DNA of 64,000 bases, taken from assembly GCA_034440635.1 (NCBI GenBank), contig JAOTON010001071.1:102982-166981 (forward strand). Reading direction: 5' to 3'. Within the stretch, counting starts at the first letter, position 1; the number at the start of each line of letters is the position of its first letter. The translations under genes were made by a program, and so were the position numbers. This DNA comes from Lepas anatifera (lineage: Eukaryota; Arthropoda; Thecostraca; Lepadidae). Below the pieces are notes generated by a model. The model saw only the letters and a program-made list of their open reading frames with translations. It did not search any database and was not told where the DNA came from. Shown here in pieces: positions 10,501-23,311 of this stretch.

Positions 10501-11462
10501 TCCCAGATTTCGCGCTCAGCGCCACTGCCCGTGCACTCCGAGCCGGAGCTCTATGCCGCGTTGCCCTCCTACGCGCAGCACGGTCTGGCCAGGTTCGGAG
10601 CGGACGGCGTGCTCTACAGCGCCGACGTGCTGCCCCTGCTGCAGGCGTGTCGGGATACCCCACTGCACGACCAGGACGTGTGGGTGATCAGCCACCCCAG
10701 GACTGGCACCACCTTGATGATGGAGCTGGTGTGGCTGGTGCGGCACGACTGTGACTTCGCCGCAGCCAGTCAGCACCTCCTGATACCACACAGCGAGCCC
10801 ACTTCCTCGACTATCCGGTGCTGATGTCGCCTCAGGGTCGCCACCGGCTGCCAGAGCAGCGGCTGCAGGACCGACCGCAGCCTTGGCATATCCAGACTCA
10901 TCTACCACTCAGCCTCTGCCCGCCGGCGCTGCTCGACACGTGCAAGGTGATATACATGGCGCGAAACCCAAAGGACGTGGCCGTATCTTTCTACATGATG
11001 CTGATGTCGCATACATTGGCTCCAGACACTACAGTAGATCAGTTCGCCAAGCTCTTCATGCAGAACAAAATGATCTGCTCACCTTATTTCCCGCACGTGT
11101 TGCAAGCCTGGCGGCAGCGAAGCCACACCAACCTGTTGTTTGTCACCTATGAGGAGATAAAACAGAATCTGCGAGGGGTAATCGGCCGAGTTGCCGACCA
11201 CCTGGACAGAAAACTGACCGACGAACAAGTGGAGCGGCTGGAAGCCCACCTCAGCTTCGACAAGATGCGGGACAACAAGACTGTGAACCATGAAGACATT
11301 TACAAACCTGGTGAGAGGTTTGCCCCCTTCATACGTAAGGGTCAAGTGGGTGACTGGAAGAACCACATCAGCGATGAGCTGGCGAATCAGATGGATGAAT
11401 GGATGAAGAAGGAACTGCGAGGCACTGACCTCCAGTTTGAGACTGAAATATCTACACAGTAG
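10438..11462 (+). CDS. cytosolic sulfotransferase (SULT family), one frameshift
   Basis: The predicted enzyme moves a sulfonate group from PAPS to a hydroxyl or amine of a small molecule in the cytosol. In order: a low-complexity N-terminus of 7-residue GGxDAMA repeats; the 5'-phosphosulfate loop (VWVISHPRTGTT, about 10675); QTHLP with the catalytic His; the 3'-phosphate motif (KVIYMARNPKDVAVSFY, about 10945); SFDKMRDN; and the closing RKGQVGDWKNH loop. The Lys usual in KTHLP is Gln here, and the loop Lys is Arg. The first half is in one frame to about 10790 and the second in another from about 10797, so a single base appears lost near 10789-10797. The coding region is otherwise uninterrupted to the stop at 11460-11462, with no intron. 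I chose the ATG at 10438; the open frame extends to 10384 without an ATG. It is a recent pseudogene, a retrocopy, or a real gene with a sequence error. Confidence 0.85.
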
Positions 11463-11919
11463 CCAGCGGGAACGTGATGGTCCAGTTTGTGACTGAAATG
11501 TCTGGACAGAAGTGTTGTATCGTGATCCAGTGCTAACACACTTGTAGACTATCTCTGCCAGGCTAATACACTTGTACTGGCCTTGTCGAAATGACGACCG
11601 TGTTGGACGGCTTTGTTGTACGAAATATACACCGTACACGATACTATTAAGTTTTCGAATATGTCCTCCCTAAATACTGAGCCTTTGCTACGCCTCTGGC
11701 AAAGCTATGATTTGTAAATTGAATCTGTACAATATAGATTTAAGTGAAAAAATGAATTACTTGTTGAAACAAACTGGGATAGCATATCTACCAATATTTG
11801 TCTAGCAGATATTGACTGGTGGAAACCTGTCCTAACCATAATACACCACAAGCAAGCAAACCAAAATAATTCAAAACTGCTTAATTTCAATTTCCTCATC
11901 ACCAAAATGTTTCCAATAG
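11463..11919. other. sulfotransferase 3' flank, unassigned
   Basis: The first bases after the stop partly echo the end of the coding region (CCAGTTTG.GACTGAAAT.TCT at 11430 and 11481), a short tandem duplication. No further gene is seen. Confidence 0.45.
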
Positions 11920-12165
11920 ATTGCTGGCTACCGGCTCAGTATACCAGACCATCGGGGATATGCACGGGCCTAGCAATGCCAGTTTGCTGAACGGCTCACC
12001 GGGTGGTTGGTGCCATCAACACGAGGCTCCACGACTGCGTCAGATGGCCTAACGACATCACCAGCCTCCAAAGGGAGTACAGAGAACCATCCGCAATCCC
12101 TGGCCTCATTGGTAAGTACCTTGGTACCTGTGCATCTACACACATTTCATCAATACAGAAGGGGA
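11920..12165 (+). pseudogene. Harbinger (HARBI1-like) transposase fragment
   Basis: Two frames carry consecutive pieces of a PIF/Harbinger-type transposase. The first reads TGSVYQTIGDMHGPSNAS (about 11931-11985), like the ATGSFQ..GD..GxSxxxxS helix-turn-helix region. The second reads VVGAINTRLHDCVRWPND and then ITSLQREY..AIPGLIG (about 12005-12115), like the stretch before the first catalytic Asp. Next comes CASTHI, where family members have CIDGTHI, so the first acid of the DDE site is missing or lies beyond a small gap. A GTAAGT follows PGLIG at 12111. The fragment is short and frameshifted. Confidence 0.55.
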
Positions 12166-12734
12166 TGCCTTTAGTCAAGAAATTGTTTATCATGAGGAAA
12201 AGTGCTAAAAGTGTCAGTGCAAGACCAGAATACAAATTGTGCATCCCTATACCTTCCTGAATATATTGCAAGCGCCTCCAACTATATATCCTTCTCAGTT
12301 TGACTGTACTGGCCCAGCAGGTATCTATGAATGCAATGTTGAAATACTTAACTGAAGCCGACGCTTTGGTAGGCATTGCACGCTCAAATATGTTCTCCAA
12401 ATTCATTTCTTCTAGGGTTCCTTTGAAGACCATAACAAAAACATACTTATTAAGTTACAGAAAACTACTTACAGCTTTTAGGGTTCAACAAGGCAAAAAT
12501 AAGGTAATGTATGGGGTTTGGGAGTATTGACAAGGATCAGCTTCCTTTGCATTCCTCGCCCTGACGACAAACCCATTTTTCATATCTGCCTTGACAGACA
12601 AACCTAACTCTGATCTACCTTCCCAACGTAAGAGAAATTCAAACCCATCCCTTCTCAGTCAAGCGATGACTGAGGATGTTATCTTGCGATACCTACTGAC
12701 TGAGGTTAACTTGATTTGAGTGTGTTACGTTGTA
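12166..12734. other. unassigned sequence before the array
   Basis: A 145-residue minus-strand frame (12433-11996) overlaps the Harbinger remnant and has one hydrophobic segment (LYSGLALTLLALFLMI) but no family match that I recognise. I do not call it a gene. Confidence 0.35.
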
Positions 12735-13835
12735 TTGATTGCTTATATGGCTGCAAACAGTATTTTTTAATTGCATAAATGTGTGTATTCCTCGAAAACG
12801 AAAGTACCGAATTACCCTCTTCTTCCATGCCGATTTTCAACCATTCACTAAAAAACCTGCCAAGGAAAAATAAGGCAGCATTTAAAATTACAAAGCGTGA
12901 ACATATTAGAGAAAAAGGTGTTTCATTCGAAAGAGAAATGATTATGCAATATAATAGTGTTGTTCCCATACTGGGTGGCCCAATCTCAAAGCTGATAACT
13001 ACGAGTAAATACGTTTTTCATGTCTTACATAGTTCTGGAATTATTCCCCACGTTACAGCCTTTTCCTTGGGGTGGAAGAGGGCACCCCATGCGAGAGTAC
13101 TGCGGCGTCTGTGAGCAGCTGGGCTTCAATCCAGCCATTCCGGATTGTGAGGCCGAGTCACGACCCACACAAGAAACTTCGCGAACGGCCCCAAGCCGCA
13201 GTTCCGCTGTGTGAAGTGTCGGAAACAGTTCTCACAGCTGCATGGGATGAGGCCCGTTGGTCCAGCAGCCAACCATGGCTGCTGGTTTGCCACACTGGAT
13301 GTGTTGGACAAACCAAACACCAACGTCCCCAAGACCACAGTACTCTGGATACTGTATGCCATGAGCAACAGCATCTGTCAAAGGAGAACAGCACCTCATC
13401 CGCGGAGACATTCCAACTGCGGACTATCGTTGACTGGCGTAATTAGTGGGTGGCCTCTTCACAGCGCTGTTGTAGGATGACCTGCCAATGGGAAGCTCTG
13501 AGTAAATAATCCAAACCAACCAGAGCTTGTTAAGGGGTAAAAGGAAGTATAGCAGGGGCTCCGTCCTTCTCGGCGACGCAGCACGGAACTGGGAAGATCA
13601 CTGGGTCTTCGCCGCCCTGTGGGTTCGGACAAGAGAGCTCAGTCTCTTTCGAACCAGAAGGGACCAACAGACCCTGCCGCCTCTAACCACAAGCCGCGTC
13701 GCAGCCGGGTCCACCACCCACTCAGGCGAGGGGGTAGCATCTCAGAACTCGGCGCCAGTCGCAGGGCGAAACGGGCCCATGAACTACCGACACGAGACGG
13801 TCAACCACCAGGTAAACGAGACGGTCAACCACCAG
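12735..13835 (+). pseudogene. array unit 1, class A, edge copy
   Basis: Homology starts near 12735-12770 with an A-class leader that lacks the 26-bp minisatellite. This leader is the most diverged of all, as expected for the edge of an array. It has two VNTR copies, then CAG/GTAAGT at 13836. Confidence 0.75.
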
Positions 13836-15231
13836 GTAAGTTTACGCTCGTGAAGCGGGAGAGTCTTTACAGTTCCATTAAAAAATATATCAAAAATAAT
13901 AAAACAGAACAAGCAATTGGAGTCTAGCTGTACTGTACATATAACGATAAGAAGGCACTGCCCCATCCACAACTTCTTTTGTTTGGTGGTTTTCCGTTTT
14001 CTCTTTGTTTGGTGGTTTTCTGTTTTCCATTTGTTTGGTGGTTTTCTGTTTTCCATTTCTTTGGTGGTTTTCTGTTTTCCATTTGTTTGGTGGTTCTCTG
14101 TTTTCTATTCGTTTAGTGGTTCTCTGTTTTCATTTTGTTTGGTGGTTCTCTTGCACCACATGCAGTTTTAATTGCATAAATATGTGTATGACCCAAATAC
14201 GAGAGCGCAGAATTATTCTTTTCTTCCATGCCGATCTACCAACCGTTCATCAAAAACACTGCCAAGGAAAATAGGGCAGCATTTACAATTACAAACCTGA
14301 ACACATTTAGTAAAAAAGTGTGCCATTCGAAAGAGAAATGATTATGCAATATGCTAATGTTCCGCTACTGGGTGGTCCAGTCTCAGAGCTGATAACTACG
14401 AGTAAATACATTTTTCATGTCTTACATAGTTCTGGAAATATTCTCCACGTTACAGCCTTTTCCTTGGGGTGGAAGACGGCACCCCATGCGAGAGTACTGC
14501 GGCATCTGTGAGCAGCTGGGCTTCAATCCAGCCACTCCAGATTGTGAGGCCGAGTCACGACCCACACAAGAAACTTTGCAAACGGTCCCAAGGCGCAGTT
14601 CCGCCGTGCAAAGTGTAGGAAATAACTCTCACAGCTGCATGGGATGAGGCCCGTTGGTCCAGAAGCCAACCATGGCTGCTGGTTTGCCACGCTGGATGTG
14701 GCGGACAAACCCAACACCAAGGTCCCCAACACCACAGTACTATGGATACTGTATGCCATGAGCAGCATCTCTGCCAAAGGAGAACAGCACCTCATCCGTG
14801 GAGACGTTCCAACGGCGGACTATCGTTGACTGGAGAAATTAGTGCGCGGGCTCTTCACAGCGATGTTGCAGGATGACCTGCCGATGGCAAGCCCTGGGGA
14901 AGTAATCCAAATCGACCAGACCTTATTAAGGGGTAAAACGAAGTATAGCAGGGGCTCCGTCCTTCTCAGCGACGCAGCACGGAACTGGGAAGGTCACTGG
15001 GTCTTCGCCGCCCTGTGGGTCCGGACAGGAGAGCTCAGTCTCTTTCGAGCCAGAAGGGACCAACAGACCTTGCCGCCCCTCACCACAAGCCGCGTCGCAG
15101 CCGGGCCCACCGCCCAATCGGACGAAGGGCCGCTATCTCAGAACTCGGCGCCAGCCGCAGGACCGAACGGACCCATGAACTACCGACACGAGACGGTCAA
15201 CCACCAGGTAAATGAGACGGTCAACCACCAG
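13836..15231 (+). pseudogene. array unit 2, class A
   Basis: It opens the first clean ABCD block. A 26-bp T-rich minisatellite (TTTGGTGGTTTTCTG core) lies at about 13977-14152. The catalytic part is open from 14842 to 15249, with VIQIDQTLLRGKTKYSRG and then a mutated SDEG. Two VNTR copies. Confidence 0.8.
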
Positions 15232-16354
15232 GTAAGTTTACGCTCGTGAAGCGGGACAGAAAAAGACACTAGAGTTGCATTAAACTAATATAATAAAAAC
15301 AATGATACAGAACAAACAGTTGTAGTCTAGCTATACTGTACATATAACAATAGGAGAGAACTAACCAACGACGACTTCTTAAAAAAAGTAAAAAATAAAT
15401 ATTCTGCGAAAGAGAAATGATTCTGCAAGATACTAGTTTTTTTTTGCAATATACTGGTGTTGTTCCCATACTGGGTGACCAAATCCCAGAGCTGATAACT
15501 ACATGTATCCATATTTTTCAGTTTCTTACAAAGTTCTTCTGAAATTGTTTACCAAGTTACGGCCTTTTCCATGGGGCGGCAGAATTGCACCCGTAAGAGG
15601 GCAGCCGATGCCAGAGTACAATGACATCTGTGGGCAGCTGGGCTTCAATCCAGCCATTCCGGATTGTGAGGCCGAGTCACAACCCACACAAGGAACTTGG
15701 CAAACGGTCCCAAGGCGCAGTTCCGCTGTGCAAAGTGTAGGAAACAATTCTCACAGCTGCATGGGATGAGGCCCGTTGGTCCAGCAGTCAACCATGGCTG
15801 CTGGTTTGCCACACTGGATGTGTTGGACAAACCAAACACCAACGTCTCCAAGATTACAGTACTCTGGATACTGAATGCCATGAGCAGCATCTCTGTCAAA
15901 GGCGAGCAGCACCTCGTCCGCGGAGACATTCCAACTGCGGACTATCGTTGACTGGCGTAACTATGTGTGCGGGCGCTTCACAGCGCTACTGCAGGATGAC
16001 CTGCCAATGGGAAGCCCTGGGGAAGTAATCTAAATCGACCAGACCTTATTAAGGGGTAAAAGGAAGTATAGCAGGGACTGCGTTCCTCTCGGCGACGCAG
16101 CACGGAACAGGGAAGGTCACTGGGTCTTCACCGCCCTGTGGGTCCGGACAGGAGAGCTCAGTCTCTTTCGAGCCAGAAGCGACCAACAGACCCTGCAGCA
16201 CCTCGCCGCAAGCCACGTGGCAGCCGGGTCCACCACCCACTCGGACGAGGGGCCGCTATCTCAGAACTGGACGCCAGCCGCAGGACCAAACGGACCCATG
16301 AACTCCCGACACGACACCGCCAACCACCAGGTAAACGAGACGGTCAACCACCAG
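15232..16354 (+). pseudogene. array unit 3, class B
   Basis: The leader is B-type (GACACTAGAGTTGCATTAAAC). An acceptor-like TTTTTCAG ends at about 15521. VDWRNYVCGRFTALLQDDLPMG is readable across 15940-16020 but a TAA follows in GGAAGTAATCTAAATC. Two VNTR copies. Confidence 0.8.
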
Positions 16355-17447
16355 GTAAGTTCACGCTTGTGAAGCGGGCGAGGAATAGTCATTCGAGATG
16401 CATTAAAACATACAATCAAAAATAATAGAACAGAACAGGCAGTTGTAGTCTAGCTGTACTGCACATATAAGAGAGAACTATCCCATCTAAAACTTCTTAG
16501 AAAAAAGTTTGAACAAATATATTCTGCTAAATAAAAATAATACTGCAATATACTAGTTTTTTTGCAATATGCTAGTGTTTTTCCCATACTGGGTGGTCCA
16601 ATTCCAGAGCTGATAACTGCGTGTATACATATTTTTCAGTTTCTTACAAAGCTCTTCTGAAATTGTTTCCCCAGTTACGGCCTTTACCTTGGGGCGGCAG
16701 AATTGTACAAAGAGGGCAACCGATGCGAGAGTGCTATGACATCTGTGGGCAGCTGGGCTTCACTCCAGCCATTCCGGATTGTGAGGCCGAGTCACGACCC
16801 ACACAAGAAACTTTGCGAACTGTCCCAAGCTGCAGTTCCGCTGTGTGAAGTGTAGGAAACAACTCTCACAGCTGCATGGGATGAGGCCCGTTGGTCCAGC
16901 ATCCAACCATGGCTGCTAATTTGCCACGCTGAATGTGGCGGGAAAGCCCAATACAAAGGTCCCCAAGACCGCAGTACTTTGGATACTGTATGCAATGAGC
17001 AACAACATCTGTCAAAGGAGCACTACATCTCGTCCATGGAGACATTCCAACTGCGGAGTCGCCGATCGTTGACTGGCGTAATTGGTGCCCGGGCACTTCA
17101 CAGCGCTACTGCAGGATGACCTGCCAATGGGAAGCCCTGGGGAAATAATCCAAAACGACAAGATCTTGTTAAGGGGCAAAAGAAACAGCAGGGGCTGCGT
17201 CCCTCTCGGCGACGCAGCACGGTACTGGGAAAGTCACTGGGTCTTCGCCGCCCTGTGGGTCCGGACAGGGGAGCTCAGTCTCTTTCGAACCAGAAAGGAC
17301 CAACACACCCTGCCGCCCCTCACCACAAGCCACGTCGCAGCCGGGTCCACCACCCACTCGGACGAGTGGCCGCTATCTCAGAACTCGGCGGAAGCCGTAG
17401 AAACCAAAGGGGCCCATGAACTACCGACACGAGACGGTCAACCACCA
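16355..17447 (+). pseudogene. array unit 4, class C
   Basis: The C-type leader begins GTAAGTTCACGCTTGTG. It carries the GGAGTCGCCGATCGTTGAC junction typical of C. A single VNTR copy is followed by CCAGTAAGT, where one G of the donor-like CAG/GTAAGT is missing. Confidence 0.8.
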
Positions 17448-18517
17448 GTAAGTTTACGCTCGTGAAGTGGGAGAGCAACAGTCATTCCAGATGCATTAAA
17501 ACATACAATCAAAAATAATAGAACAGAACAGGCAGTTGTAAAGAGAACTACCCCATCTACGACTTCTTCAGGAAAAAGTAAAAATATATTCTGCCAAAGA
17601 GAAATGATTCTCCAATATACTAGTGTTGTTCCCATACTGGGTGGTCCAATCCCAGATCTCATAGCTACATGTCTACATATTTTTCAGTTTCTTACAAAGT
17701 TCTTCTAAATTGTTTCCCAAGTTACGGCCTTTTCCCTGGGGCGGCAGAATTGCACCCGTAAGAGGGCAACCGATGCCAGAGCACTATGACATCTGTGGGC
17801 AGCTGGGCTTCCATCCAGTCATTCCGGATTGTGAGGCCGAGTCACAACCCACACAAGAAACTTTGCAAACGGTCCGAAGCCGCAGTTCCGCTGTGTGAAG
17901 TGTCGGAAACAGTTCTCCCAGCTGCATGGGATGAGGCCCGTTGGTCCAGCAGCCAACCATGGCTGCTGGTTTGCCACGCTGGATGTGGCGGACAAACCTA
18001 ACACCAACGTCCACAAGACCACAGTACTCTGGATACTGTATGCAATGAGCTACATCTCTGTCGAAGGAGCACTGCATCTCGTCCGCGGACACATTCCAAC
18101 TGCAGACTATCGTTGACTTGCGTAATTAGTGGGTGGCCTCTTCACAGCGCTGTTGTAGGATGACCTGCCAATGGGAAGCTCTGAGTAAATAATCCAAACC
18201 GACCAGAGCTTTTTAAGGGGTAAAAGGAAGTATAGCAGGGGCTCCGTCCTTCTCGGTGACGCAGCACGGAACTGGGAAGGTCGCTGGGTCTTCGCCGCCC
18301 TGTGGGCCCGGACAGGAGAGCTCAGTCTCTTTCAAACCAGAAGGGACCAACAGACCCTGTCGCCTCTAACCACAAGCCGCGTCGCAGCCGGGTCCACCAT
18401 CCACTCAGACGAGGGGGCAGCATCTCAGAACTCGGCGCCAGTCGCAGGGCGAAACGGGCCATGAACTACCGACACGAGACGGTCAACCACCAGGTAAACG
18501 AGACGGTCAACCACCAG
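17448..18517 (+). pseudogene. array unit 5, class D
   Basis: The D-type leader lacks about 20 bp (the TCTAGCTGTACTGCACATA stretch seen in C). It closes the first ABCD block of 4682 bp (13836-18517). Two VNTR copies. Confidence 0.8.
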
Positions 18518-19997
18518 GTAAGTTTATGCTCGTGAAGCGGGAGAGTCTTTTCAGTTCCATTAAACAAATATATCAAAAATAATAAAACAGAACAAGCAAT
18601 TGGAGTCTAGCTGTACTGTACATATAACGATAGGAAAGCACTGCCCCATCCACAACTTCTTTTTGTTTGGTGGTTTTCCGTTTTCTATTTGTTTGGTAAT
18701 TTTCTGTTTTCCATTTGTTTGGTGGTTTTCTGTTTTCCATTTGTTTGGTGGTTTTCTGTTTTCTATTTGTTTGGTGGTTTTCTGTTTTCCATTTGTTTGG
18801 TGGTTTTCTGTTTTCCATTTGTTTGGTGGTTTTCTGTTTTCCATTTGTTTGGTGGTTCTCTGTTTTCTATTCGTTTGGTGGTTCTGTTTTCTATTCGTTT
18901 AGTGGTTCTCTGTTTTCATTTTGTTTGGTGGTTCTCTTGCACCACTTGCAGTTTTGATTGCATAAATATGTGTATGACCCAAATACGAGAGCGCAGAATT
19001 ATTCTTTTCTTCTATGCCGATCTACCAACCGTTCATCAAAAACACTGCCAGGGAAAATAGGGCAGGATTTACAATTACAAACCTGAACACATTTAGTAAA
19101 AGTGTGCCATTCGCAAGAGAAATGATTATGCAACATGTTATTGTTGTTCCAATACTGGGTGGCCCAATATCAGAGCTGATAACTACGAGTAAATACATTT
19201 TTCACGTCTTACATACTTCTGGAATTATTCCCCACGTTACAGCCTTTTCCTTGGGGTGAAAGAGGGCACCCCATGTGAGAGTACTGCGGCATCTGTGAGC
19301 AGCTGGGCTTCAATCCAGCCATTCCGGATTGTGAGGCCGAGTCACGACCCACACAAGAAACTTCGCAAACGGTCCCAAGCTGCAGTTCCGCTGTGCAAAG
19401 TGTAGGAAACAACTCTCACAGCTGCATGGGATGAGGCCCGTTGGTCCAGCAGCCAACCATGGCTGCAGGTATGCCACGCTGAATGTGGCGGACAAACCAA
19501 ACACCAAGGTCCCCAAGACCACAGTACTCTGGATACTGTATGCAATGAGCAACAACATCTCTGTCAAAGGAGAACAGCACCTCATCCGCGGAGACATTCC
19601 AACTGCGGACTATCGTTGACTGGCGTAATTATGTGTGTGGGCTCTTCACAGCGCTACTGCAGGATGACCTGCCAATAGGAAGCCCTGGGGAAGTAATCTA
19701 AATCGACCAGACCTTATTAAGGGGCAAATCGAAGTATAGCAGGGGCTGCGTCCCTCTCGGCAACGCAGCACGGAACTGGGAAGGTCACTGGGTCTTCGCC
19801 GCCCTGTGGGTCCGGACAGGAGAGTTCAGTCTCTTTCAAGCCAGAAGCGACCGACAGACCCTGCCACCCCTCACCACAAGCCACTCGCAGCTGGGTCCAC
19901 CACCCACTCCGACGAGGGGGCACTATCTCAGAGCTCGACGCCAGCCACAGGACCAAAGGGACCCATGAACTACCGACACGACACGGCCAACCACCAG
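18518..19997 (+). pseudogene. array unit 6, class A
   Basis: It has the longest 26-bp minisatellite of the array (about 18660-18940, ten or so copies). One VNTR copy only. Confidence 0.8.
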
Positions 19998-21354
19998 GTA
20001 AGTTTGCACTCGTGAAGCGGGAGAGCAATAGACACTAGAGTTGCATTACAAAATATAATCAAAAATAATAATACAGAACAAGCAGTTCGAGTGTAGGTGT
20101 ACTGTACATATAACAATAAGAGAACACTGCCCCATCCAAGACTTCTTTTTGTTTGGTGGTTCTCTGTTTTCCATTTGTTTGTTGGTTCTCCGTTTTTCAT
20201 TTGTTTGGTGGTTGTCTGTTTTCTATTCGTTTCGTGGTTCTCTGTTTTCCTTTTGTTTGGTGGTCCTCTTGCACCACGTGCAGTTTTAATTGCATAAACG
20301 TACGTATGACTCAAACACGACAGCACAGAATTCTTATTTTCTTCCATGCCGCTCTACCAACCGTTCATTAAAAAAACTGCCATGGAAAAATAATGCAGCA
20401 TTTACAATTACGAACGTGAACACATTTCGTAAAACAGTGTGTCATTCGAAACAGAAATGATTATGCAATATGTTATTGTTGTTCCAATACTGGGTGGCCC
20501 AATATCAGAGCTGATAACTACGAGTAAATACATTTTGCAGTGTCTTACATACTTCTGGAAATATTCCCCACGTTACAGCCTTTTCCTTGGGGTGGAAGAG
20601 GGCAACCCATGCGAGAGTACTGCGGCGTCTGTGAGCAGCTGGGCTTCAATCCAGCCATTCCACATTGTGAGCCCGAGTCACGACCCACACAAGAAACTTT
20701 GCGAACTGTCCAAAGCTGCAGCTCCGCTGTGCAGAGTGTAGGAAACAACTCTCACAGCTGCATGGGATGAGGCCCGTTGGTCCAGTAGCCAACCATGGCT
20801 GCTGGTTTGCCACACTGGATGTGTGACAAACCAAACATCAACGTCCCCAAGACCACAGTACTCTGGATACTGTATGCAATGAGCAACAACATCTGTCAAA
20901 GGAGAACAGCACCTCATCCGCGGAGACATTCCAACTGCGGACTATCGTTGACTGGCGTAATTATGTGTGCGGGCGCTTCACAGCGCTACTGCAGGATGAC
21001 CTGCCAATGGGAAGCCCTGGGGAAGTAATCTAAATCGACCAGACCTTATTAAGGGGTAAAAGGAAGTATAGCAGGGGCTGCGTCCCTCTCGGAGACGCAG
21101 CACGGAACAGGGAAGGTCACTGGGTCTTCACCGCCCTGTGGGTCCGGACAGGAGAGCTCAGTCTCTTTCGAGCCAGAAGCGACCAACAGACCCTGCAGCC
21201 CCTCGCCACAAGCCACGTGGCAGCCGGGTCCACCACCCACTCGGACGAGGGGCCGCTATCTCAGAACTGGACGCCAGCCGCAGGACCAAACGGACCCATG
21301 AACTCCCGAGACGACACGGCCAACCACCAGGTAAACGAGACGGTCAACCACCAG
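19998..21354 (+). pseudogene. array unit 7, class A
   Basis: A second A unit directly follows unit 6, so B, C and D are skipped. The minisatellite is shorter and diverged (about 20148-20265). The 3' half matches B units (GACACGGCC, CTGCAGCCCCTCGCCAC). This is an A/B hybrid. Confidence 0.75.
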
Positions 21355-22134
21355 GTAAGTTCACGCTTGTGAAGCGGGCGAGGAATAGTCATTCGAGATG
21401 CATTAAAACATACAATCAAAAATAATAGAACAGAACAGGCAGTTGTAGTCTAGCTGTACTGCACATATAAGAGAGAACTATCCCATCTAAAACTTCTTAA
21501 AAAAAGTTTGAACAAATATATTCTGCTAAATAGAAATAATACTGCAATATACTAGTTTTTTTGCAATATGCTAGTGTTGTTCCCATACTGGGTGGTCCAA
21601 TTCCAGAGCTAAAAACTACGTGTATACATATTTTTCAGTTTCTTACAAAGCTCTTCTGAAATTGTTTCCCCAGTTACGGCCTTTACCTTGGGGCGGCAGA
21701 ATTGTACAAAGAGGGCAACCGATGCCAGAGTGCTATGACATCTGTGGGCAGCTGGGCTTCACTCCAGCCATTCCGGATTGTGAGGCCGAGTCACGACCCA
21801 CAAAGAAACTTCGCAAACGGTCCCAAGCTGCAGTTCCGCTGTGTGAAGTGCAGGAAACAACTCTCACAGCTGCATGGGATGAGGCCCGTTGGTCCAGCAG
21901 CCAACCATGGCTGCTGGTTTGCCACGCTGGATGCGGCGGGAAAGCCCAACACCAAGGTCCCCAAGACCACAGTACTATGGATACTGTATGCCATGAGCAA
22001 CACTCTGTCAAAGGAGCACTGCATCTCGTCCATGGAGACATTCCAACTGCGGAGTCGCCGATCGTTGACTGGCGTAATTAGTGCCCGGGCACTTCACAGC
22101 GCTACTGCAGGATGACCTGCCAATGAGAAGCCCT
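21355..22134 (+). pseudogene. array unit 8, class C, 5' part before the Gypsy insertion
   Basis: C-type leader and zinc-ribbon half. Coding similarity stops at AAGCCCT, where the retrotransposon begins. The matching 3' part resumes at 30655. Confidence 0.8.
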
Positions 22135-22871
22135 TGTAGCCAAGACTTGTTCTTGGGCTTGGCTGTGAGTACGTGGCGAAATGGAGGACCTCTAGTTTGT
22201 TGTGTTTGCGATAGACAGGCAGCTTCTTCGGATTTTAATATATATATTTTATGACTTAGCTTTTAGACCAAACACTCTACCAAGACAGTTTCTTCACAAT
22301 GTTACATTTATCTACTCGCTGTCACAACAGCGTCTACTGAGCGTTGCACTGAGGCTCGTGCCAACACTGGCACTGGCTTGATACTGACCTGCTATTGACA
22401 AAACACGGGGGTTTATATACGTCGGCGGCGGCTAATATCAAAGACGGCAGCACTTACACTAAGGATACATCTCGATAACATTAATGAAACAAGCCTGGCT
22501 TCACACGGAGGTTCAGTCACAGCCGACGGACGCTACTAATGCATGCGGCATATGACAAAGGGGCCGCCTATCACTGTCGCTGGGAACTCAGATGGACTCT
22601 GAGACATCAAAGGCAATGCCGTACAGTACAGCGCAGGTGTCCATTAGACATCAGAGCGAGCCGCTTGATACCACTAAAAGCCGTCTTAGATAACCCGGGC
22701 GTTCACAGAATGGTACGCCGGCGTTCACACGCTCGTGCATGGGAACAGGACTGAGCACACAGTCTGACGAGAGCATGTTGGTGGGTAATGAATTCAGATG
22801 AGACAATCCTGTCGAATAATTGATACTAAAATTTATGAATTAATTAAAGGCTGACAAAAATCTTTGTCACA
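22135..22871 (-). repeat. 3' LTR of the Gypsy element
   Basis: Identical by eye to 29918-30654. It contains a minus-strand TATATAAA at 22411-22420. The 71-residue plus-strand frame occurs in both LTRs and runs against transcription, so it is not called a gene. Confidence 0.95.
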
Positions 22872-23311
22872 TCACAGCGCGAGGTCCTTTCAAATGAAAT
22901 TTCGGATACTCATCCAAAATTTTCGTTTCCTCTGGTTCATTTCCCATCAACTTATGAATACAAATAAGCTGATTACATGCTCATTTCAAGTGAGCAATAC
23001 CAAATACATAGTCTCAAAACATGCATACAGGGTTAACAATACTAAACACACGATCCAAAACATAATTCTCATCCGCAACATACAGAGAACACACATTTAA
23101 ACACTTGAAACTTATTGTAACTTACGCTAAAACAGAACCTAAGCATGGCCTTCTAACCATTTGTGGCATCATCTGGTCGTATTTGACATCTTGTCAAATC
23201 ACCATTATCCAAGTTAATGAATCCATTTCATCCAGTATCTGATGATCCGGTTATCTCAAAGTACTCATTTCACTCTCAGGTGAAGAATCCGACTAATTAC
23301 GTTATCACATA
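22872..23311 (-). other. 3' untranslated region of the Gypsy element
   Basis: Lies between ORF3 and the 3' LTR. No gene is recognised. I see no purine tract directly next to the LTR; the nearest is GAAAGGA about 15 bases inside. Confidence 0.6.

Noticed and set aside
14926..15117. Recurring 62-63 residue minus-strand frame beginning MGGGPGC
   Set aside because: It is the antisense shadow of the transposase catalytic part, kept only because the units are copies.
18600..19060. Hydrophobic Phe/Val/Trp-rich frames of up to 123 residues, resembling membrane segments
   Set aside because: They are the translation of the 26-bp T-rich minisatellite and occur in several frames at once.
22539..22754. 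71-residue frame identical in both LTRs
   Set aside because: It runs against element transcription, and identity follows from LTR identity.
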